The notes under the pieces: generated by a model | Database searches by the model: none | What the model was told of the DNA's origin: nothing | Seen by the model: the letters and a program-made list of their open reading frames with translations, nothing else | Shown here: positions 1 through 5,810 of the stretch, piece by piece | Position numbering within the stretch: the stretch's first letter is position 1 | Layout of the letters: each line of letters starts with the position of its first letter | Source of the DNA: an uncultured Bacteroidia bacterium | Lineage (GTDB): Bacteria; Bacteroidota; Bacteroidia; Bacteroidales; UBA932 | Assembly: GCA_902767355.1 (NCBI GenBank) | Contig: CACXHG010000173.1 | Coordinates: 1 to 5,810 of the forward strand | Reading direction: 5' to 3' | DNA length: 5,810 nt | Translations under genes and position numbers: made by a program

Positions 1-1
1 C

Positions 2-874
2 ATATTTGCCATTTTTGTCAGCTGCATAGTATGCCTGCTGATGATGTTGCCCGAGATTTTCCGCCTGCGCTTTGTGCCCGACAAAAAAGTGTGCAAGGCG
101 CTTTTGATATACTCCATCCCGCTTATGCTGGCAGGTCTGCCGGGTGTGATGAACGACCTGCTGGACAGGGTGTTGATGCGCGGACTGGACGGCCCTGCAT
201 GGCGCGCCGACCTTGGGGTATATCAGGCCGGCGTCAAGATTGCGGTGATAATGTCGCTCTTTGTGCAGATGTTCCGCTATGCCGCCGAGCCGTTCTTTTT
301 CCAGAGGGAGAAGCAGAAGGATTCCAAGACGCTCTATGCCCAGGTTATGACATACTTCGTGGCATTCTGTATGGCCGGATTCCTGTTTGTGATGCTCTAT
401 CTGGACGTGATAGGGCTGCTGCTGGGCAAGGATTTCCGCGTTGGCCTGTCCATCACCCCCATAATGCTGATGGCCTACGTGATGCTGGGAATGCAGTTCA
501 ACATAAGCATGTGGTACAAGCTCTCCGGCAAGACGGGCTATGCCGTCTGGATCACCCTGGCCGGGCTGCTGGTGACGGTGGTCATCAATGTCATCTTCAT
601 GCCGCGCTATTCGTATCACGCCGCAGCCTGGGCCCATATCGCCAGCTATCTGGTGATGATGATTATCTCGCTCGTGCTGGGCAACAAATATTATCCGATT
701 CCGTACAATTGGAAGAAGATACTCTTCTGCATAGCTTTTGCGCTGCTGATTTACGGCGCGTCGCTGCTGCTGCCCGACATGGGTCTCTGGCCCAAGATGG
801 CGCTGCACACGCTGCTGATTATGCTGTATCTGGTGCCCACGGGCCTGTATCTCTACAAGACAAGAAATGCCTGA
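2..874 (+). CDS. Oligosaccharide/polysaccharide flippase (Wzx/MATE-like), C-terminal part, 5'-truncated by window edge
   Basis: This is a polytopic inner-membrane protein of the flippase type that moves lipid-linked sugars across the cytoplasmic membrane for polysaccharide or LPS assembly. The frame is open from base 2 with no stop, so the ATG codons at 41 and 44 are internal; the hydrophobic IFAIFVSC stretch before them belongs to a membrane segment. About 290 residues are visible, against the usual ~480-500, so roughly the first 200 are missing. Counting from base 2, hydrophobic segments lie near residues 1-16, 33-50, 76-92, 114-141, 150-165, 180-200, 208-227, 238-257 and 266-285, with short charged loops such as QREKQKDSK (101-109). 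The segment YQAGVKIAVIMSLFVQMFRYAAEPFFF region (74-100) resembles Bacteroidota flippases encoded next to dut. The stop overlaps the longest possible dut reading frame, suggesting co-transcription. The substrate cannot be told from sequence. A more general MATE-superfamily transporter is the alternative. Confidence 0.85.
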   Translation: MFAIFVSCIVCLLMMLPEIFRLRFVPDKKVCKALLIYSIPLMLAGLPGVMNDLLDRVLMRGLDGPAWRADLGVYQAGVKIAVIMSLFVQMFRYAAEPFFFQREKQKDSKTLYAQVMTYFVAFCMAGFLFVMLYLDVIGLLLGKDFRVGLSITPIMLMAYVMLGMQFNISMWYKLSGKTGYAVWITLAGLLVTVVINVIFMPRYSYHAAAWAHIASYLVMMIISLVLGNKYYPIPYNWKKILFCIAFALLIYGASLLLPDMGLWPKMALHTLLIMLYLVPTGLYLYKTRNA

Positions 875-878
875 GAAT

Positions 879-1313
879 ATGAAAGTCAAGATAGTAAATA
901 AATCCAAGTATCCTGCCCCGCAGTATGCCACAGAACTCTCTGCGGGAATGGATCTCAAGGCCAATATAGACCAGCCGGTGATTCTGGGCAGCCTGGACAG
1001 GGCAATGATTCCCACCGGACTGTTTATTGAGCTGCCGGCCGGCTACGAGGCACAGGTGCGCCCCCGCAGCGGCCTGGCTGCCAAACACGGGATAACGGTG
1101 ACAAACGCCCCCGGCACTATCGATGCGGATTATCGCGGCGAAATCTGCGTGCTGCTGGTCAATTTGGGCCGTGAGCCGTTCATCATAAATCCCGGCGAAC
1201 GCATCGCCCAGATGGTGGTGGCGCGCCACGAGAGGGTAGAGTGGGAAGAGGTCGATGCTCTCGCCCAGAGCGAACGCGGTGCGGGAGGCTTTGGCTCTAC
1301 CGGGACAAAATAA
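879..1313 (+). CDS. dut: Deoxyuridine 5'-triphosphate nucleotidohydrolase (dUTPase)
   Basis: Dut hydrolyses dUTP to dUMP and pyrophosphate in the cytoplasm, keeping uracil out of DNA and supplying dUMP for thymidylate synthesis. All five motifs of the homotrimeric dUTPase family are present: motif I AGMDLKA (residues 22-28), motif II RPRSGLAAKHGI (61-72), motif III with catalytic Asp82 and the uracil-pocket Tyr85 (76-88), motif IV RIAQMV (108-113), and motif V RGAGGFGSTG (133-142), whose Arg and Phe close over the nucleotide. I chose ATG 879 because it gives 144 residues starting MKVKIVNKSK, the length and start typical of Bacteroides Dut. An in-frame ATG at 867 would add MPEN and overlap the flippase stop by 8 bases. 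Neither start has a Shine-Dalgarno. The tight junction with the flippase implies translational coupling or one transcript. Identity is very secure; only the start is open. Confidence 0.97.
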   Translation: MKVKIVNKSKYPAPQYATELSAGMDLKANIDQPVILGSLDRAMIPTGLFIELPAGYEAQVRPRSGLAAKHGITVTNAPGTIDADYRGEICVLLVNLGREPFIINPGERIAQMVVARHERVEWEEVDALAQSERGAGGFGSTGTK

Positions 1314-1333
1314 GGATAAAATAATTGATATAT

Positions 1334-2668
1334 ATGGACTTAAGAGGTGAAAAATTTAATGTAGAGAAGCTTTACAAAGTCTTTTGCGAATGTAACGGCT
1401 ACACTACCGACACCCGCGAAATTGCGGGTGGCGAAATGTTTTTTGCACTCAAGGGCGACAACTTTGATGCAAACGAATTTGCGGCCCACGCCATAGAGCG
1501 CGGGGCGAAATACTGCGTCGTGGACGATGTGAATGTCTGGGAAAACTGCAGCGAAGGCATAGCGGGCAAACTCATTATCGTGGACGATGTCCTCACGGCC
1601 TTCCGGGCCATGGCCAAGCACCATCGCAGCCGCTTCGACATTCCCGTGGTGGGAATTACCGGCACCAACGGCAAGACCACTACCAAAGAGATGATAAACG
1701 CGGTGCTGAGCACCAAGTACAGGGTGACCTGCACCAAGGGCAACCGCAACAACCACATCGGCGTGCCCATGACCCTGCTGGAGATTACCCCCGAAACCGA
1801 GATAGCCGTGATAGAGATGGGCGCCAACCACCCCGGAGAGATCAAGGCTTCGGTAGAGCTGGCTATGCCTACCCATGGCCTGATTACCAATGTGGGCAAG
1901 GCCCATCTGGAAGGTTTCGGCGATTTTGAAGGCGTCAAGAAGACCAAGGGCGAACTCTATGACTGGCTCAGCGAAAGCGGCGGAATTGCCTTTTATGATG
2001 CCGATAACGAAATCCTTTCCGAGATGATTGCCGCCCGCAAGGGTATGCAGCTGATGCCATACGGTGTGGATTATGCCGGAATGCGGGTGCTCAAGACCTC
2101 GCGCGTGAATCCCTATCTGACCATGGAGGTGGAGGCGGCCAATATCGTGTCGCGCATCACAACCCGCCTGATAGGCTCCTACAATGCCACCAACGTGGCG
2201 GCGGCGCTGGCCGTGGGCGGATATTTCGAGGTGGATTTCGACGCGGCCGTGAATGCGATTGAGAGCTACATCCCGTCCAACAGCCGCTCCCAGCTGATAG
2301 ACACCGGGCGCAATATCGTGATTCTGGATGCCTACAACGCCAACGCCAGCAGCATGAATGCGGCGCTGGACAACTTTGCGTCCACATCCTTCCCCAACAA
2401 GGCCCTGGTGCTGGGCGACATGCTCGAGCTTGGCAAGTATTCCAAGGAGGCTCACGCCGAGATTCTGGCCAAGGCCCGCAAGATCACCGGCGAAATCTAT
2501 CTGGTGGGCGGCGGCGAATTCAAGGCGGTGGCCGAAGAGGGCGACCTGGTGTTCGACACCTCCCTGCAGCTCAAGGAGTTCTTCCGCAAGCTCAAGCCGG
2601 AGGGCAAGACCATCCTGATAAAAGGTTCCAACGCGACCCGCCTGCCGCTCATTATGGAAGTGCTATAA
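1334..2668 (+). CDS. murF: UDP-N-acetylmuramoyl-tripeptide--D-alanyl-D-alanine ligase (MurF)
   Basis: MurF is the cytoplasmic ATP-dependent ligase that adds D-Ala-D-Ala to the UDP-MurNAc-tripeptide, completing the pentapeptide precursor of peptidoglycan. The 444-residue product has the three Mur-ligase domains. The N-terminal substrate-binding domain carries TDTREIAGGEMFFALKG (25-41). The central ATPase has the P-loop GITGTNGKTTT (107-117), GNRNNHIGVP (136-145), EMGANHPGEI (161-170), NVGKAHLEGFG (186-196), the KGEL lysine that is carbamoylated in the family (Lys205), and GSYNATNVAAAL (281-292). The C-terminal domain has NSRSQ (316-320), DAYNANASSMNAAL (332-345), LGDMLELG (360-367) and KGSNATRLPL (430-439). 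I preferred ATG 1334; an upstream in-frame TTG at 1325 would add MIY and is less likely. The start lies 20 bases after dut, with an AT-rich leader and no Shine-Dalgarno. MurE and other Mur ligases are less likely because of the D-A-Y-N-A-N and KGS motifs. The gene is intact. Confidence 0.96.
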   Translation: MDLRGEKFNVEKLYKVFCECNGYTTDTREIAGGEMFFALKGDNFDANEFAAHAIERGAKYCVVDDVNVWENCSEGIAGKLIIVDDVLTAFRAMAKHHRSRFDIPVVGITGTNGKTTTKEMINAVLSTKYRVTCTKGNRNNHIGVPMTLLEITPETEIAVIEMGANHPGEIKASVELAMPTHGLITNVGKAHLEGFGDFEGVKKTKGELYDWLSESGGIAFYDADNEILSEMIAARKGMQLMPYGVDYAGMRVLKTSRVNPYLTMEVEAANIVSRITTRLIGSYNATNVAAALAVGGYFEVDFDAAVNAIESYIPSNSRSQLIDTGRNIVILDAYNANASSMNAALDNFASTSFPNKALVLGDMLELGKYSKEAHAEILAKARKITGEIYLVGGGEFKAVAEEGDLVFDTSLQLKEFFRKLKPEGKTILIKGSNATRLPLIMEVL

Positions 2669-2678
2669 AGAATTCAAT

Positions 2679-2692
2679 TATAATTAATTATA
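2679..2692. repeat. 14-bp perfect AT-only palindrome in the murF-sppA spacer
   Basis: TATAATTAATTATA reads identically on both strands and ends two bases before the sppA start codon, inside a 26-base spacer that is almost all A/T. It could be a binding site for a dimeric regulator, or just the AT-rich leader that Bacteroidota favour before start codons. It is too weak (A-U pairs only, no T tract after it) to be a terminator, so murF and sppA probably share a transcript. A chance palindrome is plausible in such a biased spacer. Confidence 0.3.
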
Positions 2693-2694
2693 CG

Positions 2695-4491
2695 ATGAAA
2701 ACCTTTTGGAAAATAGTATTGGGCTCGCTGCTGGGCTGCCTGGTGGCGATGCTGGTTTGTATGTTCATCTTCTTCGGGATGCTGGGCAGTATGGCGTCTT
2801 CTACCATGAAGAGCGGCAGCGCTGCTCCCAAGACCGGCTCTGTGCTTCGCATAGACAAGTCCTGTCTCATAGCTGAGCGTGCCACCGAAGACATGTCCGC
2901 CCAGGCCCTGTTCGGCCGCAGCACCGGCACCCGCCTGTCGCTGCTGGACGCCGTGCGCACTATAGATGCGGCGGCCGCCGACCCGGCCATAAAGTTCATC
3001 TATATGAACACCGACGGCATGGAGATCTCCATTTCCGCTGCCGAAGAACTCCGCACCGCGCTGGAGCGTTTCCGCGCCAGCGGCAAGGCCGTGGTGGCCT
3101 ATGCCGAGAATTTCAGCCCCCTGTCTTACTATCTGGCATCGGTGGCCGACAAGGTGATCATGAACACCGACGGCAACGCCATGCTCATGGGTGTTTCTTC
3201 CCAGTCTTTCTACCTTAAAGACCTGCTGGACAAGCTTGGAGTCGAGGTGCAGCTGATACGCCACGGCAAGTATAAATCTGCCGGCGAGATGTTTATCAAA
3301 AACGAGATGAGCGCAGAGAACCGCGAGCAGACCCAGGCCATGGTAGATGGCCTCTGGGCTTCCATTGCCGACGAGATATGCGCCAGCCGCGGTTTCGAGC
3401 GCGCCCAGCTGGACGGCTGGATCTCCAACCTGGAGCTGGACAAGGCCCAGAGCCTGCTGGAGCGCCGTATGGTGGACACCATCTACTACGCCGACCAGAT
3501 GAAGGCCTACATGTGCACGCTGGCGGATACCGACAAATTCGAAAAGATAGGCTTCGTGAAGCTGGCCGACTATGCTCCCGGCAAGCTGGCGCAGCTTTCG
3601 TCCAAGGCCAAGGATAAGGTGGCTGTGCTCTATGCCAACGGCGAGATTGTGGACGACGGCGACACCGAGCAGGCCATCGTGGGTGCCAAGTTTGCAGCCG
3701 AAGTGGAAAAGGTACGCAGCGATTCCACCATCAAGGCCGTGGTTTTCCGCGTGAATTCTCCCGGCGGCAGCGTGCAGGCCTCGCAGTTCGTGCGCCGCGA
3801 GATGGAGCTGCTGCGCCAGACCAAGCCAGTGATAGCTTCCTACGGCGACTATGCCGCTTCCGGCGGATACTGGATTTCTGCCGAGTGCGACAAGATTTTC
3901 TGCGACAATACCACTCTGACCGGCTCCATCGGCGTGTTTGCCATGGTTCCCAACCTGGGCGGCGCCGCCAAGAAGACCCTGAAGGTGAACGTGCAGAGCG
4001 TCAGCTCTCACCCTCACGGCGACATGATGGGTGGGATGCGCTCCCTGGATGCCGCAGAGCTGGCATACATGCAGAATTCCATAGAAGATGTGTATGACGA
4101 GTTTCTGGGCATAGTCTCCGGCGGCCGCAATATGACCAAGGAGGCTGTGGACGAGATAGCCCAGGGCCGCGTATGGTGCGGCCGCGATGCCTTCGGCATC
4201 GGCCTTGCCGACGAAAAGGGCGGCCTGGTGGACGCCATCGCCTATGCAGCCACGGCTGCCGGCCTGGAAAACTACAAGCTGGTGGAATTCCCCACGCCCA
4301 AGACCACAATGGAGCGCCTGATGGAGATGTTTGGCGGCGAGGCTTCTGTAAAGGCCTTGCTGTCTGCACCTTCTGCCCGCAGCAAGTGGGATGCGGTCCT
4401 GTCCCAGATGGAAAAGGCCTACGGTTTTATGCGCTGCAGCGACGAGGCTGTGATGTACGCGCGCATGCCTTTTATCACAGAGATTAATTAA
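2695..4491 (+). CDS. sppA: Signal peptide peptidase SppA, 67-kDa type (protease IV)
   Basis: SppA is a membrane-anchored serine protease of family S49 that degrades signal peptides left in the membrane after preprotein cleavage. The product is 598 residues, near the 618 of E. coli SppA, so it is the long form with two tandem S49 domains. One N-terminal membrane helix (about 5-33) follows the short start MKTFWK; no cleavage site is evident, which fits an uncleaved anchor. The N-terminal repeat holds the catalytic lysine region RHGKYKSAGEMF (189-200), with Lys194 equivalent to E. coli Lys209. The C-terminal repeat holds FRVNSPGGSVQAS (351-363) and GDYAASGGYWIS (384-395), with Ser389 as nucleophile (E. 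coli Ser409), then TGSIGVF (409-415). Both members of the Ser-Lys dyad are present. The start 26 bases after murF suggests one operon. The stop codon overlaps a candidate promoter for the next gene. The alternative short SppA/SohB form is excluded by length. Confidence 0.95.
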   Translation: MKTFWKIVLGSLLGCLVAMLVCMFIFFGMLGSMASSTMKSGSAAPKTGSVLRIDKSCLIAERATEDMSAQALFGRSTGTRLSLLDAVRTIDAAAADPAIKFIYMNTDGMEISISAAEELRTALERFRASGKAVVAYAENFSPLSYYLASVADKVIMNTDGNAMLMGVSSQSFYLKDLLDKLGVEVQLIRHGKYKSAGEMFIKNEMSAENREQTQAMVDGLWASIADEICASRGFERAQLDGWISNLELDKAQSLLERRMVDTIYYADQMKAYMCTLADTDKFEKIGFVKLADYAPGKLAQLSSKAKDKVAVLYANGEIVDDGDTEQAIVGAKFAAEVEKVRSDSTIKAVVFRVNSPGGSVQASQFVRREMELLRQTKPVIASYGDYAASGGYWISAECDKIFCDNTTLTGSIGVFAMVPNLGGAAKKTLKVNVQSVSSHPHGDMMGGMRSLDAAELAYMQNSIEDVYDEFLGIVSGGRNMTKEAVDEIAQGRVWCGRDAFGIGLADEKGGLVDAIAYAATAAGLENYKLVEFPTPKTTMERLMEMFGGEASVKALLSAPSARSKWDAVLSQMEKAYGFMRCSDEAVMYARMPFITEIN

Positions 4492-4496
4492 CTTTG
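4489..4496 (+). promoter_or_regulatory. Candidate Bacteroidota-type -7 promoter element (TAnnTTTG)
   Basis: TAACTTTG matches the Bacteroides -7 consensus TAnnTTTG at every fixed position, and the following C is also common there. Its TAA is the sppA stop codon. The element ends nine bases before the ATG at 4506, so transcription from it would give a very short leader or a leaderless mRNA. No convincing -33 TTTG is present at the expected spacing; the nearest T-rich run is TTTTA at 4470-4474, about 14 bases upstream, which is too close. This supports a transcription unit beginning at the His/Cys-rich protein, but the missing upstream box keeps the call moderate. Confidence 0.45.
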
Positions 4497-4505
4497 CCTT
4501 CAGTT

Positions 4506-4955
4506 ATGAGGCTTTTTGCACGCAATCTGCTCGTGAGTCTGCTGCTGGCGGTCTATCTGATCGCATTCGTCGGGGTCAATTTCCACGAATGCGAACGGGA
4601 CCACACGGTGGAGTTGGTGGGCGTTCTGTCTGCCGACAGCTGCTCCGGGATGCATCACGACGGCCGCGACCACCATTGCGGTCATCTTGAGGCCGAATCG
4701 GGCGACGCCACGGGTATGCCGCAGCTGACCACGGGAGACTGCTGTGCAAATTCTTTCCATATCCTTTCCGACGAGCAGCTGCGGAGCAGCTGTGGCGACG
4801 GCCTCCACCTCGATGTTTTCGCCTTGTGCCAGCTGTTTGAACAGCGGCCCATGGATTGTCCGCTGAATACGTCTGTTTTCAACCGCAGCGTCCGCAGCAG
4901 GGTTGCATCTTCCGGGAAGGTCATTCTTGAAATGTATTCTGTCAGGAGAGCGTGA
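4506..4955 (+). CDS. Small exported His/Cys-rich protein, HYC_CC_PP-like; possible metal-binding partner of the adjacent TonB receptor
   Basis: I do not recognise a characterised homologue. The 149-residue product begins with a basic start (MRLFARN) and a hydrophobic segment (about 8-25), so it is probably exported or anchored with the rest in the periplasm. That remainder holds eight Cys (29, 46, 58, 79, 80, 96, 108, 118) and nine His (27, 33, 50, 51, 56, 57, 60, 85, 101), grouped as FHEC (26-29), SCSGMHH (45-51), DHHCGH (55-60) and DCC (78-80). The order hydrophobic start, H-x-C, single Cys, Cys-Cys resembles the small HYC_CC_PP proteins of Bacteroidota that sit before TonB receptors; the C-terminal Pro-Pro is not evident. 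Metal binding or disulfides are inference. ATG 4506 was preferred to an in-frame TTG at 4494, which lies inside the candidate promoter. The gene is followed 64 bases later by the receptor. The predicted existence of the gene is fairly firm; its function is not. Confidence 0.7.
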   Translation: MRLFARNLLVSLLLAVYLIAFVGVNFHECERDHTVELVGVLSADSCSGMHHDGRDHHCGHLEAESGDATGMPQLTTGDCCANSFHILSDEQLRSSCGDGLHLDVFALCQLFEQRPMDCPLNTSVFNRSVRSRVASSGKVILEMYSVRRA

Positions 4956-5003
4956 TTGCCCCGCCCCGAAAAGGGCTTACTGTAGAGGCAATTCACTTTT
5001 TTT
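4955..5003 (+). terminator. Candidate intrinsic terminator or attenuator before the TonB receptor
   Basis: ATTGCC (4955-4960) can pair with GGCAAT (4987-4992) to form a 6-bp outer stem. Inside it GCCC (4963-4966) can pair with GGGC (4973-4976) around a CGAAAA loop. Four bases after the outer stem comes a run of seven T (4997-5003). Hairpin followed by a T tract is the layout of an intrinsic terminator. The outer stem has only three G-C pairs and encloses unpaired bases, so it may be weak or partial. No separate receptor promoter is evident between it and the ATG at 5020, which leaves read-through control possible. Confidence 0.35.
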
Positions 5004-5019
5004 AAGACAGAATATATTT

Positions 5020-5810
5020 ATGAGAAGAAAATTATTTACCACAATCATAGCTTTGCTGTGCCTGGCTGCCGGCGTTTCTGCCCAGGAATTTACGGGTACA
5101 GTCTATTATCAGGACGCCAAGGGAGCCAGGGATGTGCTGCCCTTCGCGCAAGTTTATTACATAGAAAAAGAGAGGCTGCTGGAATGCGACGAAAACGGTC
5201 GCTTTGAGCTGCATCTGCACTCTGACGCCACGCTGGTTGCAACCTATGTCGGTTACAGTCAGGATACCGTTTTCGTGACTAAAGGCACCCCTTCGGCCGA
5301 GTTTTGCCTCTATGGCAGCAATGAACTCGAGCAGGCGGTCAAAGTCGCCCGCCAGGAAGGTCTCAAACGCCTGTCGCAGGTCAAGACGGAGGCCATCACG
5401 GCGGCCGGACTGTGCAAGATGGCCTGCTGCAATCTGGCCGAAAGTTTCGAAAACTCCGCCAGCGTCACCGTGGGCTATTCCGACGCCGTCACCGGGGCGC
5501 GCCAGATCAAACTGCTGGGCCTGTCCGGGGTCTATACCCAGATGCAGGACGAGAAGATGCCGGTGATGCGCGGCCTGTCTTCTACCTTCGGCCTGAACTA
5601 TGTGCCGGGGCAGTGGCTGGAAAGCATACAGATTGCCAAGGGCCCGGGTTCGGTGGCCAACGATGCGGGCGGCATCACCGGCTTGATAAACATGGAACAC
5701 CGCAAGCCTACTGATGAGACACCGCTGTTTGTGAACCTGTATGCCAGCAGCGACAATATGTACGAGGGCAACGTGGTCTCCGCCCTGCAGCTGAACGACC
5801 GCTGGAACAC
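5020..5810 (+). CDS. TonB-dependent outer-membrane receptor, N-terminal part, 3'-truncated by window edge
   Basis: This is the start of an outer-membrane receptor that imports a ligand using energy passed by TonB. The first 263 residues are visible; the frame stays open to the window end, and a full receptor would be about 650-800. A signal peptide spans 1-21 (MRRK, hydrophobic core, VSA before QE). Residues 24-98 form a carboxypeptidase-regulatory-like beta domain (FTGTVYYQDAKGA; VATYVGYSQDTVFV). ELEQAVKVAR (102-111) sits where the TonB-box-like segment is expected. The plug follows (about 115-228), with VMRGLSSTFGLNYVPG (182-197), WLESIQIAKGPGS (199-211) and GITGLINMEHRKP (218-230); the barrel begins near 235. 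The plug opens with the unusual LCKMACCNLAESFE (131-144), a Cys-x3-Cys-Cys pattern found, in its ACCN part, in a Bacteroidota receptor group often linked to heavy metals. The His/Cys-rich neighbour upstream fits that, but the ligand is inferred. SusC glycan receptors are less likely, as no SusD is seen. Confidence 0.9.
   Translation, partial: MRRKLFTTIIALLCLAAGVSAQEFTGTVYYQDAKGARDVLPFAQVYYIEKERLLECDENGRFELHLHSDATLVATYVGYSQDTVFVTKGTPSAEFCLYGSNELEQAVKVARQEGLKRLSQVKTEAITAAGLCKMACCNLAESFENSASVTVGYSDAVTGARQIKLLGLSGVYTQMQDEKMPVMRGLSSTFGLNYVPGQWLESIQIAKGPGSVANDAGGITGLINMEHRKPTDETPLFVNLYASSDNMYEGNVVSALQLNDRWN

Noticed and set aside
31..882. Alternative plus-strand frame overlapping the flippase (283 codons)
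   Set aside because: Its product is rich in Arg, Ala, Asp and Gly with no membrane pattern, while the other frame gives a coherent multi-helix transporter.
1290..1327. TTTG at 1290-1293 with AATAATTG at 1320-1327 as a murF promoter
   Set aside because: The downstream box has two mismatches to TAnnTTTG and the spacing of 26 bases is too long; read-through from dut explains murF better.
1340..2455. Long open frame on the minus strand opposite murF (371 codons)
   Set aside because: It is fully antisense to intact murF, has shadow-like composition (His, Gly, Val rich) and no motif.
2679..2692. AT palindrome as a terminator between murF and sppA
   Set aside because: It has only A-U pairs and no T tract after it, and sppA starts two bases later.
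2674..4017. Long open frame on the minus strand opposite sppA (447 codons)
   Set aside because: It lies wholly opposite the well-supported sppA, its product is rich in His, Gly and Ala with no recognisable domain, and such antisense frames are expected in GC-rich coding DNA.
5013..5020. TATATTTA as a -7 promoter element for the receptor
   Set aside because: It matches seven of eight positions pattern-wise but runs into the ATG, so transcription would start inside the coding region and remove the signal peptide.
5032..5700. Minus-strand open frame opposite the TonB receptor (222 codons)
   Set aside because: The plus strand here encodes a clear signal peptide, N-terminal domain and plug, which explains the region; the antisense product shows no domain.

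Overview
The window is a compact, all-plus-strand stretch of bacterial chromosome with five protein-coding genes, two of them cut by the window edges. It looks like a member of the Bacteroidales (phylum Bacteroidota) with fairly GC-rich coding DNA (roughly 55-60% by eye) and short AT-rich spacers. Three things point there. No start codon has a Shine-Dalgarno sequence; A/T-rich bases precede the starts instead. One spacer carries a perfect TAnnTTTG promoter element of the Bacteroides type. The protein families are typical of the phylum: a SusC-like TonB receptor with a carboxypeptidase-regulatory-like N-terminal domain, and an oligosaccharide flippase directly beside dut. A Rikenellaceae/Alistipes-like or Cryptobacteroides-like genome would fit, but the genus cannot be fixed from this window.

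Left part (2-4491), envelope and housekeeping block: the C-terminal ~290 residues of a polysaccharide flippase; dut (dUTPase), which starts at or just after the flippase stop; murF (last cytoplasmic step of the peptidoglycan precursor); and sppA (67-kDa-type signal peptide peptidase). Gaps of at most 26 bases suggest co-transcription. The block combines lipid-linked sugar export, nucleotide-pool hygiene, cell-wall precursor synthesis and turnover of cleaved signal peptides. All key catalytic motifs of Dut, MurF and SppA are intact.

Right part (4489-5810), an apparently separate envelope unit: a candidate promoter overlapping the sppA stop codon; a small exported His/Cys-rich protein of 149 residues; a candidate hairpin terminator or attenuator; and the first 263 residues of a TonB-dependent receptor with an unusual Cys-x3-Cys-Cys motif at the start of its plug. 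Pairing a small H-x-C / C-C protein with this receptor type resembles the HYC_CC_PP-like protein plus receptor pairs of Bacteroidota, often linked to metal (copper or other heavy metal) handling. That function is inference. No RNA genes, mobile elements or CRISPR arrays were seen, and no stretch over 300 bases lacks a gene.
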